A DNA stretch of 33,413 nucleotides from Bifidobacterium olomucense (lineage in GTDB: Bacteria; Actinomycetota; Actinomycetes; Actinomycetales; Bifidobacteriaceae), in contig NZ_JAAIIG010000016.1 of the NCBI RefSeq assembly GCF_012932375.1, forward strand, positions 1-33,413. Reading direction: 5' to 3'. Below are positions 1 to 8,900 of the stretch, in pieces; position 1 is the stretch's first letter; every line of letters starts with the position of its first letter. Made by a program: the position numbers and the translations under genes. Below the pieces are notes generated by a model. The model ran no database searches, was not told the DNA's origin, and saw only the letters and a list, made by a program, of their open reading frames with translations.

Positions 1-5
1 GTGCA

Positions 6-13
6 GGGGGGGG
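6..13. repeat. G8 homopolymer
   Basis: Eight consecutive G on the plus strand lie directly beyond the tadA stop codon. Homopolymers of this length can slip during replication, but this one is outside the gene on the 3' side, so no effect on the tadA product is expected. What lies to the left of the window is unknown. Confidence 0.9.
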
Positions 14-625
14 CTATCGGCGGGCGGCGAAGAAGGCGGTGAGGATCGCTTGGCAGTCGCGTTCGAGGATGCCGCCGTATACCTCGGGGGTGTGGCCCAC
101 ATGCGGGTCGCGGGGGATGTCCCAGACCGAACCGCAGGCGCCGAGTTTGGCGTCCCACGCGCCGAACACGATGCGGCCGATATGCGTCTGGATACATGCG
201 CCCGCACACATCGGGCATGGTTCAAGCGTGACCACCAACGTGCAATCGGCAAGATTCCACGCGCGCGCCGTCGGTCCGATGCTCGCCGCGGACGTTTCCC
301 CGCTGGCGACGTTGCCTGCCAAGCCGTCCGGCGATGCACCGATTACCTCCGCGGCTTTTCCTCTTGACGCCGTTGCCGTTGACGCAACTGGTCCTGACGA
401 CGCGAGCCCGTCTGCCGCATGGAGGGCGCGGAACTGGGCGGCTTCGCGCATCGCAAGAATCTCGGCGTGGGCCAGCGGGTCGCCGTGGTTTTCGCGCGTG
501 TTGTAACCGCGGCCGATAATCGCGCCATCAGCGTCGAGCACCACGGCACCGACCGGTACATCGCCGGCCGCCGCGGCGGTACGGGCCAGCTCCAACGCCT
601 TGAGCATCGCGTCCTTATCATGCAT
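14..625 (-). CDS. tadA: tRNA-specific adenosine deaminase TadA with a long internal insertion
   Basis: Zinc-dependent deaminase that converts A34 of tRNA to inosine in the wobble position; cytosolic and usually essential. Visible motifs are HAE at residues 53-55 (zinc ligand and catalytic Glu) and PCPMC at 136-140 (two zinc Cys). The N-terminal half (GDVPVGAVV near 21-29, N42 in GYNTREN) is typical of TadA. The 203-residue protein is longer than the usual 150-170. The extra length is an Ala/Ser/Gly-rich stretch of about 55 residues (about 66-120) between the HAE helix and the strand leading to PCPMC. It looks disordered and is absent from standard TadA. There is no clear Shine-Dalgarno before the ATG at 625. 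A TAGACT box six bases upstream suggests a leaderless transcript. A cytosine/guanine deaminase of the same fold is an alternative, but the motif spacing and N-terminus favour TadA. Confidence 0.9.
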   Translation of the reverse strand: MHDKDAMLKALELARTAAAAGDVPVGAVVLDADGAIIGRGYNTRENHGDPLAHAEILAMREAAQFRALHAADGLASSGPVASTATASRGKAAEVIGASPDGLAGNVASGETSAASIGPTARAWNLADCTLVVTLEPCPMCAGACIQTHIGRIVFGAWDAKLGACGSVWDIPRDPHVGHTPEVYGGILERDCQAILTAFFAARR

Positions 626-631
626 ACGACG

Positions 632-637
632 AGTCTA
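632..637 (-). promoter_or_regulatory. Candidate -10 box (TAGACT) for leaderless tadA mRNA
   Basis: On the minus strand TAGACT ends six bases before the tadA ATG, and no purine-rich ribosome binding site is present between. That spacing puts the transcription start at or next to the A of the start codon, the usual layout of leaderless actinobacterial mRNAs. A 7-bp inverted repeat (GCATACG at 622-628, CGTATGC at 641-647) straddles this site and the start codon. No convincing -35 box was seen. Confidence 0.4.
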
Positions 638-787
638 AACCGTATGCTTCGGCGCACGGCTTAACGCGTTGTAGCAACAGGTTTCCTATACTTTGGCTGT
701 TACACGAAAACCTGCACTCCGCAGATTCGTGCGGGAGCGACGAGCAGCGGTTTCCGCCGCTCACCATAGAGAGGGTGGAAGCGAAGT

Positions 788-2860
788 ATGGCGGTATTCA
801 AACTCATTGTGTGCATCATCGCAGCTGTGGTGCTGAGTTCGTTTATCAGTCGCTTCATCCCCAAAGTCTCCACGCCTCTGGTGCAGATTCTGCTTGGCGT
901 GCTGGTGACCTATCTGCCGTTCTTCCCCAATGCGAGTCTGGACCCAGAGCTGTTCATGGTGCTCTTCATCGCTCCGTTGCTCTATCTGGAAGCGCATGAA
1001 ATCGACAAGTCAGCCTTGCTGAAAACGTTGAAACTCAGCCTTTCGCTGGCCATAGGACTGGCGATCGCCACCATGGCTGCGGTCGGATTCATCCTGCACG
1101 CGGTCTGGCCGGCAATCACGTTGGCGGCTGCGCTGGCATTGGGTGCCGCACTTGGCCCGACCGACGCCGTGGCGGTAAGCTCGCTCGGCAAAGAGGCATC
1201 CTTGACACAGCGTCAACGAGGTGTGCTCAAAGGCGAATCGCTCTTCAACGACGCGTCGGGCATCGTCGGCTTCCAGTTCGCACTCGCTGCGGCATTCACC
1301 GGAGACTTCGCCGTAGGACAGGCCGCCGGCGAATTCGTCTTTTCATTCATCTGCGGCACGCTGTTCGGCTTGATCGTCGGCGCGCTCGCCAACTGGGTGT
1401 TTGAAACCGTGCGCTCGCTGGGTTGGGAAACCACCACCACCCGTATTCTGATGGAGTTGTTCCTGCCATTCCTGCTGTATCTGGGCGCTGAAGAATTCCA
1501 CGTGTCCGGCATTCTGGCCGTAGTCGCAGCCGGCCTGTTCATGCGTTTCGATCGCACTGGCGTGGGGCCGAATGTGGCACGCACGAATATCGTATCCGGT
1601 TCAGTGTGGGGTGTGCTGAGCTTCTCCCTCAACGGTGCGGTGTTCATCCTGCTGGGCATGCAGTTGCCGGGAGCAATGGAAGCCAGCTGGTCCGATCCTC
1701 ATATCAGCAACGCGAAACTGATCGGCATCATCGTGCTGGTCACGGCCGTGGTGATCGTGCTGCGATTCATCTGGGTGAGCGCCATGCTGCGCATCGCCCG
1801 AGACACGGCGACCGGTCGTCGTCGTCCGATGACCATCGAACGGTGGAGATCGGCCGCCGTGATGACCTTCGGCGGCCCGAAAGGCACCATCACCCTCTCA
1901 CTGATGTTCACCATCCCGTACTACTTGGCGAGCGGCGTGCCGTTCCCGATGCGTGACGAACTGATCTTCATCGCCTCCGGCGTCATCGTCATGACCCTGC
2001 TGCTGGCCAACTTCCTGCTGCCATTGCTCGCGCCGAACCGAGGCAAAGACACCACTGCCGAAATGGTGCCGATCACCATCGAAGTGCTGCGCTCCACCGT
2101 GGAGGAACTGACCGGCCGAATCACGCCCGACAATCGCCGTGCCGTGCTGATGGTGATCGACCAGTACACCAAGCGCATCAGCCGTCTCAAGCAACGCATC
2201 GGCGAATCCGATCCGCAAGGCTTGGAGCGTTTGCAAATCGAAGCGCTGCATTGGGAGAAGGAGTTCGTGCGTGACCGCCTGGCCGAAACCCGCGCGCATC
2301 CGGCGGCGGACGAGGCCACGCAGGAACTGAACGTCGAAGCGTGCGAGCGTATGCTCGACCAGATCATGAACACGCTGCGCCACGCGTCCACCGATTCGAG
2401 CTCCGGACATACGGTATCGCAGATTCGTGGCCGCGGCCGTATGCTGCAGCGTCGTATCGGCAATCTCACCAAGCGCACGATCTCCAAGATCCGTCACACC
2501 ACGCCGCTGGTGAGCGAAGACCAGATTTTCGCCCGTACGCGCGAAATTCAGGTCGAGGCGATTCATCACGTCATCGGCAAACTGCTGGACGAAATGGGTC
2601 AGGATACGTACAACACCGAACACTGCTCGGCGCTGCTGCTTGATTACCGTCGCGCTGAAGCCTCGCTGCAGGCCCGTCCGAACATGACCGGTAGTGCTGA
2701 GGTAATTCAGCAGATTGATGATGTGAAGCGCGAAAGTTACGGTATTGAACTGGGTGTGATTCAGGACATGTTTGAAGCCGGCGATATCAGCCGTGCTCAG
2801 ATGCGTACGTTGAGACGCAATATTTATGTCATGCAAGTCGATGCCGATTCCGGCATCTGA
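788..2860 (+). CDS. Na+/H+ antiporter, CPA1/NhaP type, with large cytoplasmic C-terminal domain
   Basis: Integral membrane cation/proton exchanger for pH and sodium homeostasis. The first 415 residues or so are hydrophobic, with about 12 predicted helices. The core motifs of the family are present: GPTDAVAVSSL after 'LGAAL' (the discontinuous helix region) and GESLFNDASGI, whose N-D pair is the ion-binding dyad of CPA1 exchangers. Residues 420-690 are hydrophilic, partly coiled-coil-like and rich in Arg/Glu, a cytoplasmic regulatory tail seen in many actinobacterial family members. The start is the ATG at 788, with GGAAG at 777-781 as ribosome binding site. A TATACT at 687-692 is a plausible -10, and two small hairpins (719-735, 743-763) lie in the presumed leader. 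It is a single gene, divergent from tadA and convergent with the TauE permease. Whether it carries Na+, K+ or both cannot be read from sequence. Confidence 0.88.
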   Translation: MAVFKLIVCIIAAVVLSSFISRFIPKVSTPLVQILLGVLVTYLPFFPNASLDPELFMVLFIAPLLYLEAHEIDKSALLKTLKLSLSLAIGLAIATMAAVGFILHAVWPAITLAAALALGAALGPTDAVAVSSLGKEASLTQRQRGVLKGESLFNDASGIVGFQFALAAAFTGDFAVGQAAGEFVFSFICGTLFGLIVGALANWVFETVRSLGWETTTTRILMELFLPFLLYLGAEEFHVSGILAVVAAGLFMRFDRTGVGPNVARTNIVSGSVWGVLSFSLNGAVFILLGMQLPGAMEASWSDPHISNAKLIGIIVLVTAVVIVLRFIWVSAMLRIARDTATGRRRPMTIERWRSAAVMTFGGPKGTITLSLMFTIPYYLASGVPFPMRDELIFIASGVIVMTLLLANFLLPLLAPNRGKDTTAEMVPITIEVLRSTVEELTGRITPDNRRAVLMVIDQYTKRISRLKQRIGESDPQGLERLQIEALHWEKEFVRDRLAETRAHPAADEATQELNVEACERMLDQIMNTLRHASTDSSSGHTVSQIRGRGRMLQRRIGNLTKRTISKIRHTTPLVSEDQIFARTREIQVEAIHHVIGKLLDEMGQDTYNTEHCSALLLDYRRAEASLQARPNMTGSAEVIQQIDDVKRESYGIELGVIQDMFEAGDISRAQMRTLRRNIYVMQVDADSGI

Positions 2861-2899
2861 CCTGCATGACCGTCGCGGCACAGCCGCTCCCCTCACTTA

Positions 2900-2922
2900 C
2901 GCACAGTCCATTGGACTGTGCG
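2900..2922. terminator. Hairpin between convergent genes, probable bidirectional terminator
   Basis: GCACAGTCC and GGACTGTGC flank an ATT loop, giving a perfect 10-bp stem including the outer C-G pair. It sits between the ends of the antiporter gene (+) and the TauE permease gene (-). There is no strong T tract on either side, so intrinsic termination is likely but not certain. Confidence 0.55.
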
Positions 2923-2936
2923 CTCATGGCTCGGAC

Positions 2937-3782
2937 TTATCGGCGTATGGCCTGTATCGCCACCCATAGGGAGCGAACCAGCAGCACACACAGGTAGACG
3001 GTGAACAGGATCGCGCCGGCGCGCGGGCTGACGGCGGCGGCAATCCATGTGCCGAGCGGCGCGGTGATGGCCGCCGTAATGCCGATGATCAGCGCGGCCT
3101 TCACATGCACTAGATGCCGCCGCACATTGGCCACCGACGTGGTGATGGCGTTCGGGAACATGGCCAGTAACGAAGTGCCGCGCGCGATCAGATCGCTGGC
3201 TCCGAACAGAATCGACAGCGCCGGTACGCATATCGCTCCGCCGCCGATGCCCAGCAGACCGGCCAATATGCCGGCAATCAGGCCGAACGCCACCAGCCCG
3301 GCAATCGTGCCGGCATGCATCACGATACGTGCGTCACGTGAGGGATTCGACATCGCCTGATTCACGATCACGAACACCAGAAACAGCACGAACGCCCATC
3401 GCAACACCAGCTCGGGTAGCTTGGACAGCAGCCAGGAGCCAATCTGCCCGCCTACGAACATGCCGCAGAACACCAGCGCGGCAGCGACCCAATCCACGTC
3501 GCCTTCCATCGCATACGAAACCACACCGGAAACCGCGGTCGGCACGATCGCCATCATCGAAGTCGCGGCCGCATGCCGTTGCGTAAGTCCCAGCCATACC
3601 AATGCGGGCACGATCACCGTGCCGCCGCCGATGCCGAACAGTCCGGACAGGATGCCGACGGCCACGCCCACTACGGCCATGATGATCAGGCCGCGCGGGG
3701 ACTCGTCCAGATGGTTCTCCTGAAGGCCGTCAACCTGTGATACGCCGCCAGTGCGGCTGGTGCTGGTGTTCGCTTCACTCAC
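2937..3782 (-). CDS. TauE/SafE-family (sulfite exporter-like) membrane permease
   Basis: Membrane protein of the TauE/SafE (DUF81) family, which moves sulfur-containing or organic anions; the substrate is not predictable here. The two family repeats are visible: a helix followed by 'GLFGIGGG..VPALVWLG' near the N-terminus, and 'GLLGIGGGAICVPALSILFG' about 130 residues later. Around eight membrane segments are predicted. I chose the GTG at 3782 (281 residues, beginning V-S-E-A-N). The open frame continues to 3896, but that stretch runs through a palindromic repeat (3856-3903) and would add Cys-rich sequence unlike the family. An ATG closer to the first helix is also possible, and no strong ribosome binding site settles it. 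The gene converges on the antiporter gene. Confidence 0.82.
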   Translation of the reverse strand: MSEANTSTSRTGGVSQVDGLQENHLDESPRGLIIMAVVGVAVGILSGLFGIGGGTVIVPALVWLGLTQRHAAATSMMAIVPTAVSGVVSYAMEGDVDWVAAALVFCGMFVGGQIGSWLLSKLPELVLRWAFVLFLVFVIVNQAMSNPSRDARIVMHAGTIAGLVAFGLIAGILAGLLGIGGGAICVPALSILFGASDLIARGTSLLAMFPNAITTSVANVRRHLVHVKAALIIGITAAITAPLGTWIAAAVSPRAGAILFTVYLCVLLVRSLWVAIQAIRR

Positions 3783-3855
3783 GCTGCCCAGTCTATGACC
3801 GGTCGGGTGGCAAACGGGCGTTGCCGTCCGTTTCGCGCAACAATCAGCGACGAAT

Positions 3856-3967
3856 CCTTTGTAAGTTCGCGCGCTAACGAAGGGGTACGCGCACATACAA
3901 AGGATTGACGCCTCAAAAACCTTTGTAAGTTCGCGCGGTATACGTTAAAACCGCGCACATACAAAGG
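3856..3967. repeat. Two adjacent 48-bp palindromic repeats (REP-like)
   Basis: Unit 1 is 3856-3903 and unit 2 is 3920-3967. Each begins CCTTTGTAAGTTCGCGCG and ends CGCGCACATACAAAGG or close to it, so each can form a hairpin, and both share the same orientation. The centres differ. A third related copy is at 29614-29657. The pair sits in the 294-base gap (3783-4076) between the hydrolase end and the permease start. The rest of that gap shows nothing recognisable. Confidence 0.85.
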
Positions 3968-4076
3968 CTTCGGGCCGGTTTTCCGCAGCCCGCACTGTAT
4001 CCCGCACCGGAAGCTGGAGCTGTGTGTTACGGCAATCAGCCGCCGCGCCACGCCCGACGATCAGCAGCGCCGGCCG

Positions 4077-4862
4077 CTACAGCACGCCGGAGGTGATGTC
4101 GTTGTCGAGCAGCCACTGCCGCAGATCGGCGAATTCCTCCAGACTGACGTTATGGTCGAGTCCGTGGTAGCTTTTGGTCTTCAGCCAGGTATGCTCCTCC
4201 AGCCAAGCGGCGGCGGCGAACAATTCGTATTTGGGGATCACGCCGTCGAGCTTGCCGTACGCGTAGAACACCGGAATGTCGAAGTCCGCCAGCCGATCGT
4301 CGGCGGGTGCGGTGCCGGGTACCTGGCCGGGCGCGTTGAATCCGGACAGGGAGATGACGGCACGATAGCGTTCAGGATTGATGCGCAACAGATGAACAGC
4401 CACCAGCCCACCTTGGGAGAAGCCCAGCGGCACCACAGGCCGATCAGCCGGAATATTGGCCGACACCCACTGGTCCACGGCCAGCGCGGCGGCGTAGGCG
4501 TCATGGTCGAGATCCTCGCCGATGGGCAGCGCGTCATGCAGCCACGCGTAATTGCCGGGATCACGGGCGGTTCCAGCGGCCGTGCCGGCAGCGTCACCGG
4601 CGTCCGGTTCGGCGAGCGTCAGCGGGCCCCGCAGGGATACGAAATCGTTATATGGGGCGATCAGGCGCATGATATCCGCCATATCGTCCTCGTTGGAACC
4701 CCAGCCATGCAGGCAGAGGAACATCGGATGCGTGGGATGTTGATCGAATCCACCGCGTGAGGTCGTGACATGCTCAACGGTGAGCGGGTCGCCAAAATGA
4801 CCTGGAACCGTGGTGGATGCGCGGCCGCGCGCAGGGTGCGTGCTGTTCGTTGCTTCGCTCAT
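4077..4862 (-). CDS. Alpha/beta hydrolase, phospholipase/carboxylesterase type
   Basis: Predicted cytosolic serine esterase of the short carboxylesterase/phospholipase family; the natural substrate is unknown. The 261-residue protein has the oxyanion segment LHGWGSNEDD (51-60), the nucleophile elbow GFSQGG with Ser149, an Asp206 in YGKLDGVIP and a His237 in GLDHNVS, so the catalytic triad is complete and correctly ordered. About 40 N-terminal residues precede the first strand and look unstructured. There is no signal peptide. A short Ala/Gly/Asp-rich insertion (about 86-102) follows the strand after the oxyanion loop. The ATG at 4862 has no evident ribosome binding site, but a TATATT box lies eight bases upstream, suggesting a leaderless message. 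It is 40 bases downstream of the membrane protein on the same strand, so it could also be read from that promoter. Confidence 0.8.
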   Translation of the reverse strand: MSEATNSTHPARGRASTTVPGHFGDPLTVEHVTTSRGGFDQHPTHPMFLCLHGWGSNEDDMADIMRLIAPYNDFVSLRGPLTLAEPDAGDAAGTAAGTARDPGNYAWLHDALPIGEDLDHDAYAAALAVDQWVSANIPADRPVVPLGFSQGGLVAVHLLRINPERYRAVISLSGFNAPGQVPGTAPADDRLADFDIPVFYAYGKLDGVIPKYELFAAAAWLEEHTWLKTKSYHGLDHNVSLEEFADLRQWLLDNDITSGVL

Positions 4863-4870
4863 ACTGTCTC

Positions 4871-4876
4871 AATATA
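4871..4876 (-). promoter_or_regulatory. Candidate -10 box (TATATT) for the hydrolase gene
   Basis: TATATT on the minus strand ends eight bases before the ATG at 4862, with no Shine-Dalgarno between. The arrangement resembles the leaderless promoters proposed here for tadA and the small membrane protein at 30877-31179. No clear -35 box is visible. Confidence 0.4.
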
Positions 4877-4902
4877 GAAGTTTTCGATGATGGGTATGGC
4901 GA

Positions 4903-5748
4903 TTATTCCGCCGCCGATGCGTCCGAAGCGCTCATCGCTTCCATCGTGCCTCCCCACTGCTGCTGCAAGGCGGTCATCGCCTCGTTCTCGCCGAACACCA
5001 TCCACCGTTCGCCGCTGAGCAACTGCCAGTCGCCTTGCGCCCGCTCGTCCGTGCTGTACTGGTTCAGCAGCGAGACGATGCCGCTACGCATCGGAGGCGC
5101 CCCTACAGCCGCAGCGGCCGGTGACTCGAAGGAGACGAACGCCACGCGTGGCTCGGCGCACATCTGCACGGTGGTCACTCCGGGAACACCGCCGGTATCC
5201 AGTCCCTGCCATCCGCCGGTGCATGCTCCGGCCGCCTGCTCTATGCCCTGCTCCATCTGGGAGGTGTCGTCTACCGGTGCCTTGTCATTCGACTGGTGGA
5301 TAAGCCCTTCCGGAAACAGCACACCCACGGCCACTCCGACCGTCAGACAGAGCATCGCCGCCACCAGCGCAACGATGCCGCCGGCTCCGACGCCCCCATG
5401 CGTGGCATATTTGGGCATGGTCGCCCGTGCGGTAATCACCATCAGCACCGTTACGGCGATCAGCACTGCCGCCGTCAACGCGATATAGCGGCCCGGCACT
5501 CCGGTCATGGCCGGCACTGCATCCGGGGCTATTTCATGCACATCCGAGGCAAGCGCAACCAATACCGCCAGCACGCCGCTGACTGCGGCAAGTCTGCTGA
5601 ACAATCGCGATGCTGGACTGCTGGTTTTCAGCGCTGGCCGAACGGCTCGTCTACTGCGGGAACGGCCATTGGCCCTTGTGGCTCGGCGCACATCGTCGTA
5701 CTGCTCGTCACCGAAAAAATCGTAGTTCTCATCTTCGCTGCGGGACAT
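4903..5748 (-). CDS. Hypothetical protein with three membrane helices
   Basis: I do not recognise a named family. The 281-residue protein has an acidic then Arg-rich cytoplasmic N-terminus (1-45), membrane helices at about 51-68, 88-108 and 122-146, and a C-terminal soluble region of about 135 residues. With a cytoplasmic N-terminus, three helices place the C-terminal region outside the cell. That region has two Cys (in GACTGG and QMCAEP) that could form a disulfide, an Ala-rich stretch and a Trp-rich end. It is probably an envelope protein. The start is well supported by AAGGGGGTG about six bases before the ATG at 5748. It may be co-transcribed with the downstream hydrolase (40-base gap). 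It lies just downstream of the murJ terminator hairpin. Confidence 0.75.
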   Translation of the reverse strand: MSRSEDENYDFFGDEQYDDVRRATRANGRSRSRRAVRPALKTSSPASRLFSRLAAVSGVLAVLVALASDVHEIAPDAVPAMTGVPGRYIALTAAVLIAVTVLMVITARATMPKYATHGGVGAGGIVALVAAMLCLTVGVAVGVLFPEGLIHQSNDKAPVDDTSQMEQGIEQAAGACTGGWQGLDTGGVPGVTTVQMCAEPRVAFVSFESPAAAAVGAPPMRSGIVSLLNQYSTDERAQGDWQLLSGERWMVFGENEAMTALQQQWGGTMEAMSASDASAAE

Positions 5749-5860
5749 CGGGCACCCCCTTCTTCCGGCCTACCGTCAGTCTACCGCTGATGATCAGAGG
5801 CCATCATCATTCGCGGGGATGAGCGGGGAAAGTCACGTCACACAGCGCAAGAACGCGAGC

Positions 5861-5890
5861 GGGGCGCCTTCCGCACCAGGAAGACGCCCC
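5861..5890 (-). terminator. Hairpin downstream of murJ, probable terminator
   Basis: GGGGCGCCTTCC and GGAAGACGCCCC pair over 12 positions with one mismatch around a six-base loop. It lies 50 bases past the murJ stop in the direction of transcription. No T tract follows, so it may stabilise the 3' end rather than terminate. Confidence 0.55.
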
Positions 5891-5939
5891 ACTCACGCAC
5901 ACGCAATACAGTATTCAGCCCACGTTCGCTGCCGAACGA

Positions 5940-8900
5940 TCAGAAGACCTCCACCTTCTGAATGTACAGCTGGTTCTGCGGCAAACTGTCGACCGGCACC
6001 CACAGGATCAGATCCTGGGTGTTGATCGTCTTGTCGAACTTGACTTCGGTGGTGCCGCCTTCCGCGAACGTGAACTTGGCCACCTGTTCGCCCTTTGTGG
6101 GGTCTTCGGTGGTGTTCGCGCGGATGTAGCCGGTGCCGCCGGAGGTGCGGATGGTGACGGTCATGCGGTATACGTCATGCGCCTGATCGAGGTGCAGATG
6201 GTAGGCGTATCCCTGCTGGCCGCCCGGATTGGTCAGGAAGTTCGCGCTGGCGATGGTGTACGCCGTGTTGTTCACGTGACGTGGCGTCGGCACAGCCTTG
6301 GCGTCCTTATCGGCCGTGGTCTTCTTCTTCGAGGTGGACTTCTGGGACTCCGAGGTGTCCGTCTGGTCCGACTTGCTCTGGTCCTTGTCGGTCGACGTCG
6401 AAGTGTCCGTCGATTCCGACTTCGTGCTGCTGCTGGAGGAGTCGGTCGACGTATCGGACGAAGTGCTGTCGGTCTCGTCACCGGAAGTGCCGGAAGTATT
6501 GCTGCCGAACGGCACGTCGTTGGCATCGATATCCGGCCACTCGCCTTCCGCGGTATTGGACTGCGGGTCTGCCGGGTTGACGCCGCTTGACTGGAAGGCG
6601 TGCACCGCCCAGAACGCGGCGGCGATCACCAGCACCAGCGCCACCACGATGGCTACCGCCTTCGTGGTGAAGGTGCCGAGCAGATGCTCGTCGGGAAGCT
6701 TGTTGTCTGCACGGGTGTTGCCGGTAGTCTCTTTCGGTTCGAAGCTTGGCGGCACTGCGCTGACCTCGGCGATGCGTGCCTGCTCCTCTTCCAGAGCGCG
6801 CAGGGACTCCTCGCCAGGCATTACTTCACGGCCTGAAGCGTCGAACACCGGGATGCGGCTGGTGGTTTCACCCACGGTGGTATCGCTCAGCCCGCCTACC
6901 GCAATCGGTACAGTGAGTCGGGAGTTGTCTCCCGGGCCGCCGGTGGGTGCCGGATTCATCTCGTTGTACCAGTCGCCGGTATCTTCGCCGGAAAGATTCT
7001 CGTGCTGCCAGGCGTCAGACAGATTGAAGTCAAAGAGACGGCGTGCATCCTGCTTGCCTTCCGGCAGCGGTACGGCACCTCCGGCTACACCGGCGGCCCC
7101 GGCGATGCCGGCGGCGGCACCTGCTGCGCCAATAGAGAGCTCAGGCAGTTGCGTGCGGTCCACCAGCGTGCTGGGCATGGCCACGATATGCGCCGGCTCA
7201 ACAGGCTTGAGCGCCGCCGTGCCGATGGAGGAACGTCCCTCAATGCTCGACAGCGCGATGTCTGCGCCGTCCAGTTCGTTCAGCGGCTTCCAGTCGCCGA
7301 GCAGCGCCTCAAGCTCCACCAGTGTGGCCATAGGCAGCGTATGCTCGTCAGACTCGCTGAGCTCCAGTCCGCGCTTGCAGATCACGCGGAATTCGCCGGG
7401 CGTATCCGCCGGAAGCTGGGCCAGATCGAACGTCTGACCGGCACGTACCGGGGCGTGAGTCAGCATGGCGTACAGCAAGGCCGCCAACTGACGGATGGCG
7501 TGACGTTCGGGGCTGTCCTGCGCAGTGACGCCGCAGGTATCCACAATCATCGGAGTACAGGGAGCATCGGCGATCTGCACTCCGGAAGTCGTGACGCGAA
7601 CCGTGTCCGTATTGATCGCGAGGCTGCTTGCGGAAGCGAGCGTCGAGCGCATCACATCGGTGCATTCGCCCAGAATGGAATGCATGGCGCTGTAGCTCAG
7701 CGGCTTGCCGGCATCGCCGAAGTATTCGGTGAGGGACTGACCCTCGTCCAACGGCATGATGATCAGCATCACGCCGGATTCCATACGATACTTGAGTACC
7801 GGGGAGACTCGATTGGGTTTGTTGGCCGTGATCTGGCCGGCAAGTTCGTTGACGGCGGCGAACGCACCGCGATCCGAAATGATGAACAGCTGGCAATCCC
7901 GAGCCAGCACGCGGTCGTTGGCCTTCCACGCTTCGAGGCCAGGTTCCTCACGCAACGAGGAGACCAGCGTGTATCGGTTGAGAATGGTATCTCCCAGATG
8001 CGGTTTCATGGGTTCGTCAGACTCCGTACGATTGTTGGTGGTATTGAAACGTAACGTTGACATTCTATCCGTCGGGCTGGCCTTGCGCATGGTCCTCGGG
8101 GATGAAATGGACAGGGCCGATGATGCGTTCGGTTTGGCTGAATCCGTCGGGCCGGCAGAGCCGGAGTCGGCTGCGGCGTCTGCCGGCAGCGACTCCGGCT
8201 TCGCGATATCGCGGACGTCGGTTGCCGCAGCGGCATCCGATGCAGACTCAGCGCTGGCCGCAGCGCCGTCGCCGGCCTCGCCGTTTCGCCCGAACCGCGC
8301 ACGCAACGAGCGCATAAACGCCTTCAGCTCCGGGGTGCGCAGCACCCACAGCATCGCCACATATACTACGGACAGCACCACGGTAAGCACCACGCATATG
8401 CCGATTGCGGAGAACCAGCTCATGTGGCCGCCGACCGGTTGAATACGTACGCCGAACAGCACCGTCAGCGGTTGCTTGACCAACCATGTGACCGCTCCGG
8501 CCACAACGGCCGCCGCCAGCGCCTTGCCATAGGTCAGCGCGACGGCACGACCACCCAGATACCCGCCGAATCGTTTGCGCAGCATGGCCACCATCACCGG
8601 CAGCGCCACCATGGAGCTGATGGTCACTGCACAGGTGCTCCATGTCACCCAATGTTCCGGCGGCAGCATTGTCGTTCCGCCCACGATCAGCACTGCGGTG
8701 ATCGTGTACTGCACCAATGCGGACAGGAAGGGGTGCAAGCCGTCTTCAAACGCATAGAATGTGCGCTGAATCAGCAGGAACGCCGCGCCCATCGGGGTGC
8801 CGATGGCCAATGCCACCAGCGCATAGGCGATCAGCATCGTCTCATTCATCGACACCGACGGCAGCAGCGCACGAATAATCGGCTCGGGGAAGACCACCAT

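Noticed and set aside
3779..4051. 90-residue open frame on the minus strand across the palindromic repeats
   Set aside because: It consists largely of the repeat sequence, has no ribosome binding site or recognisable domain, and overlaps the permease start.
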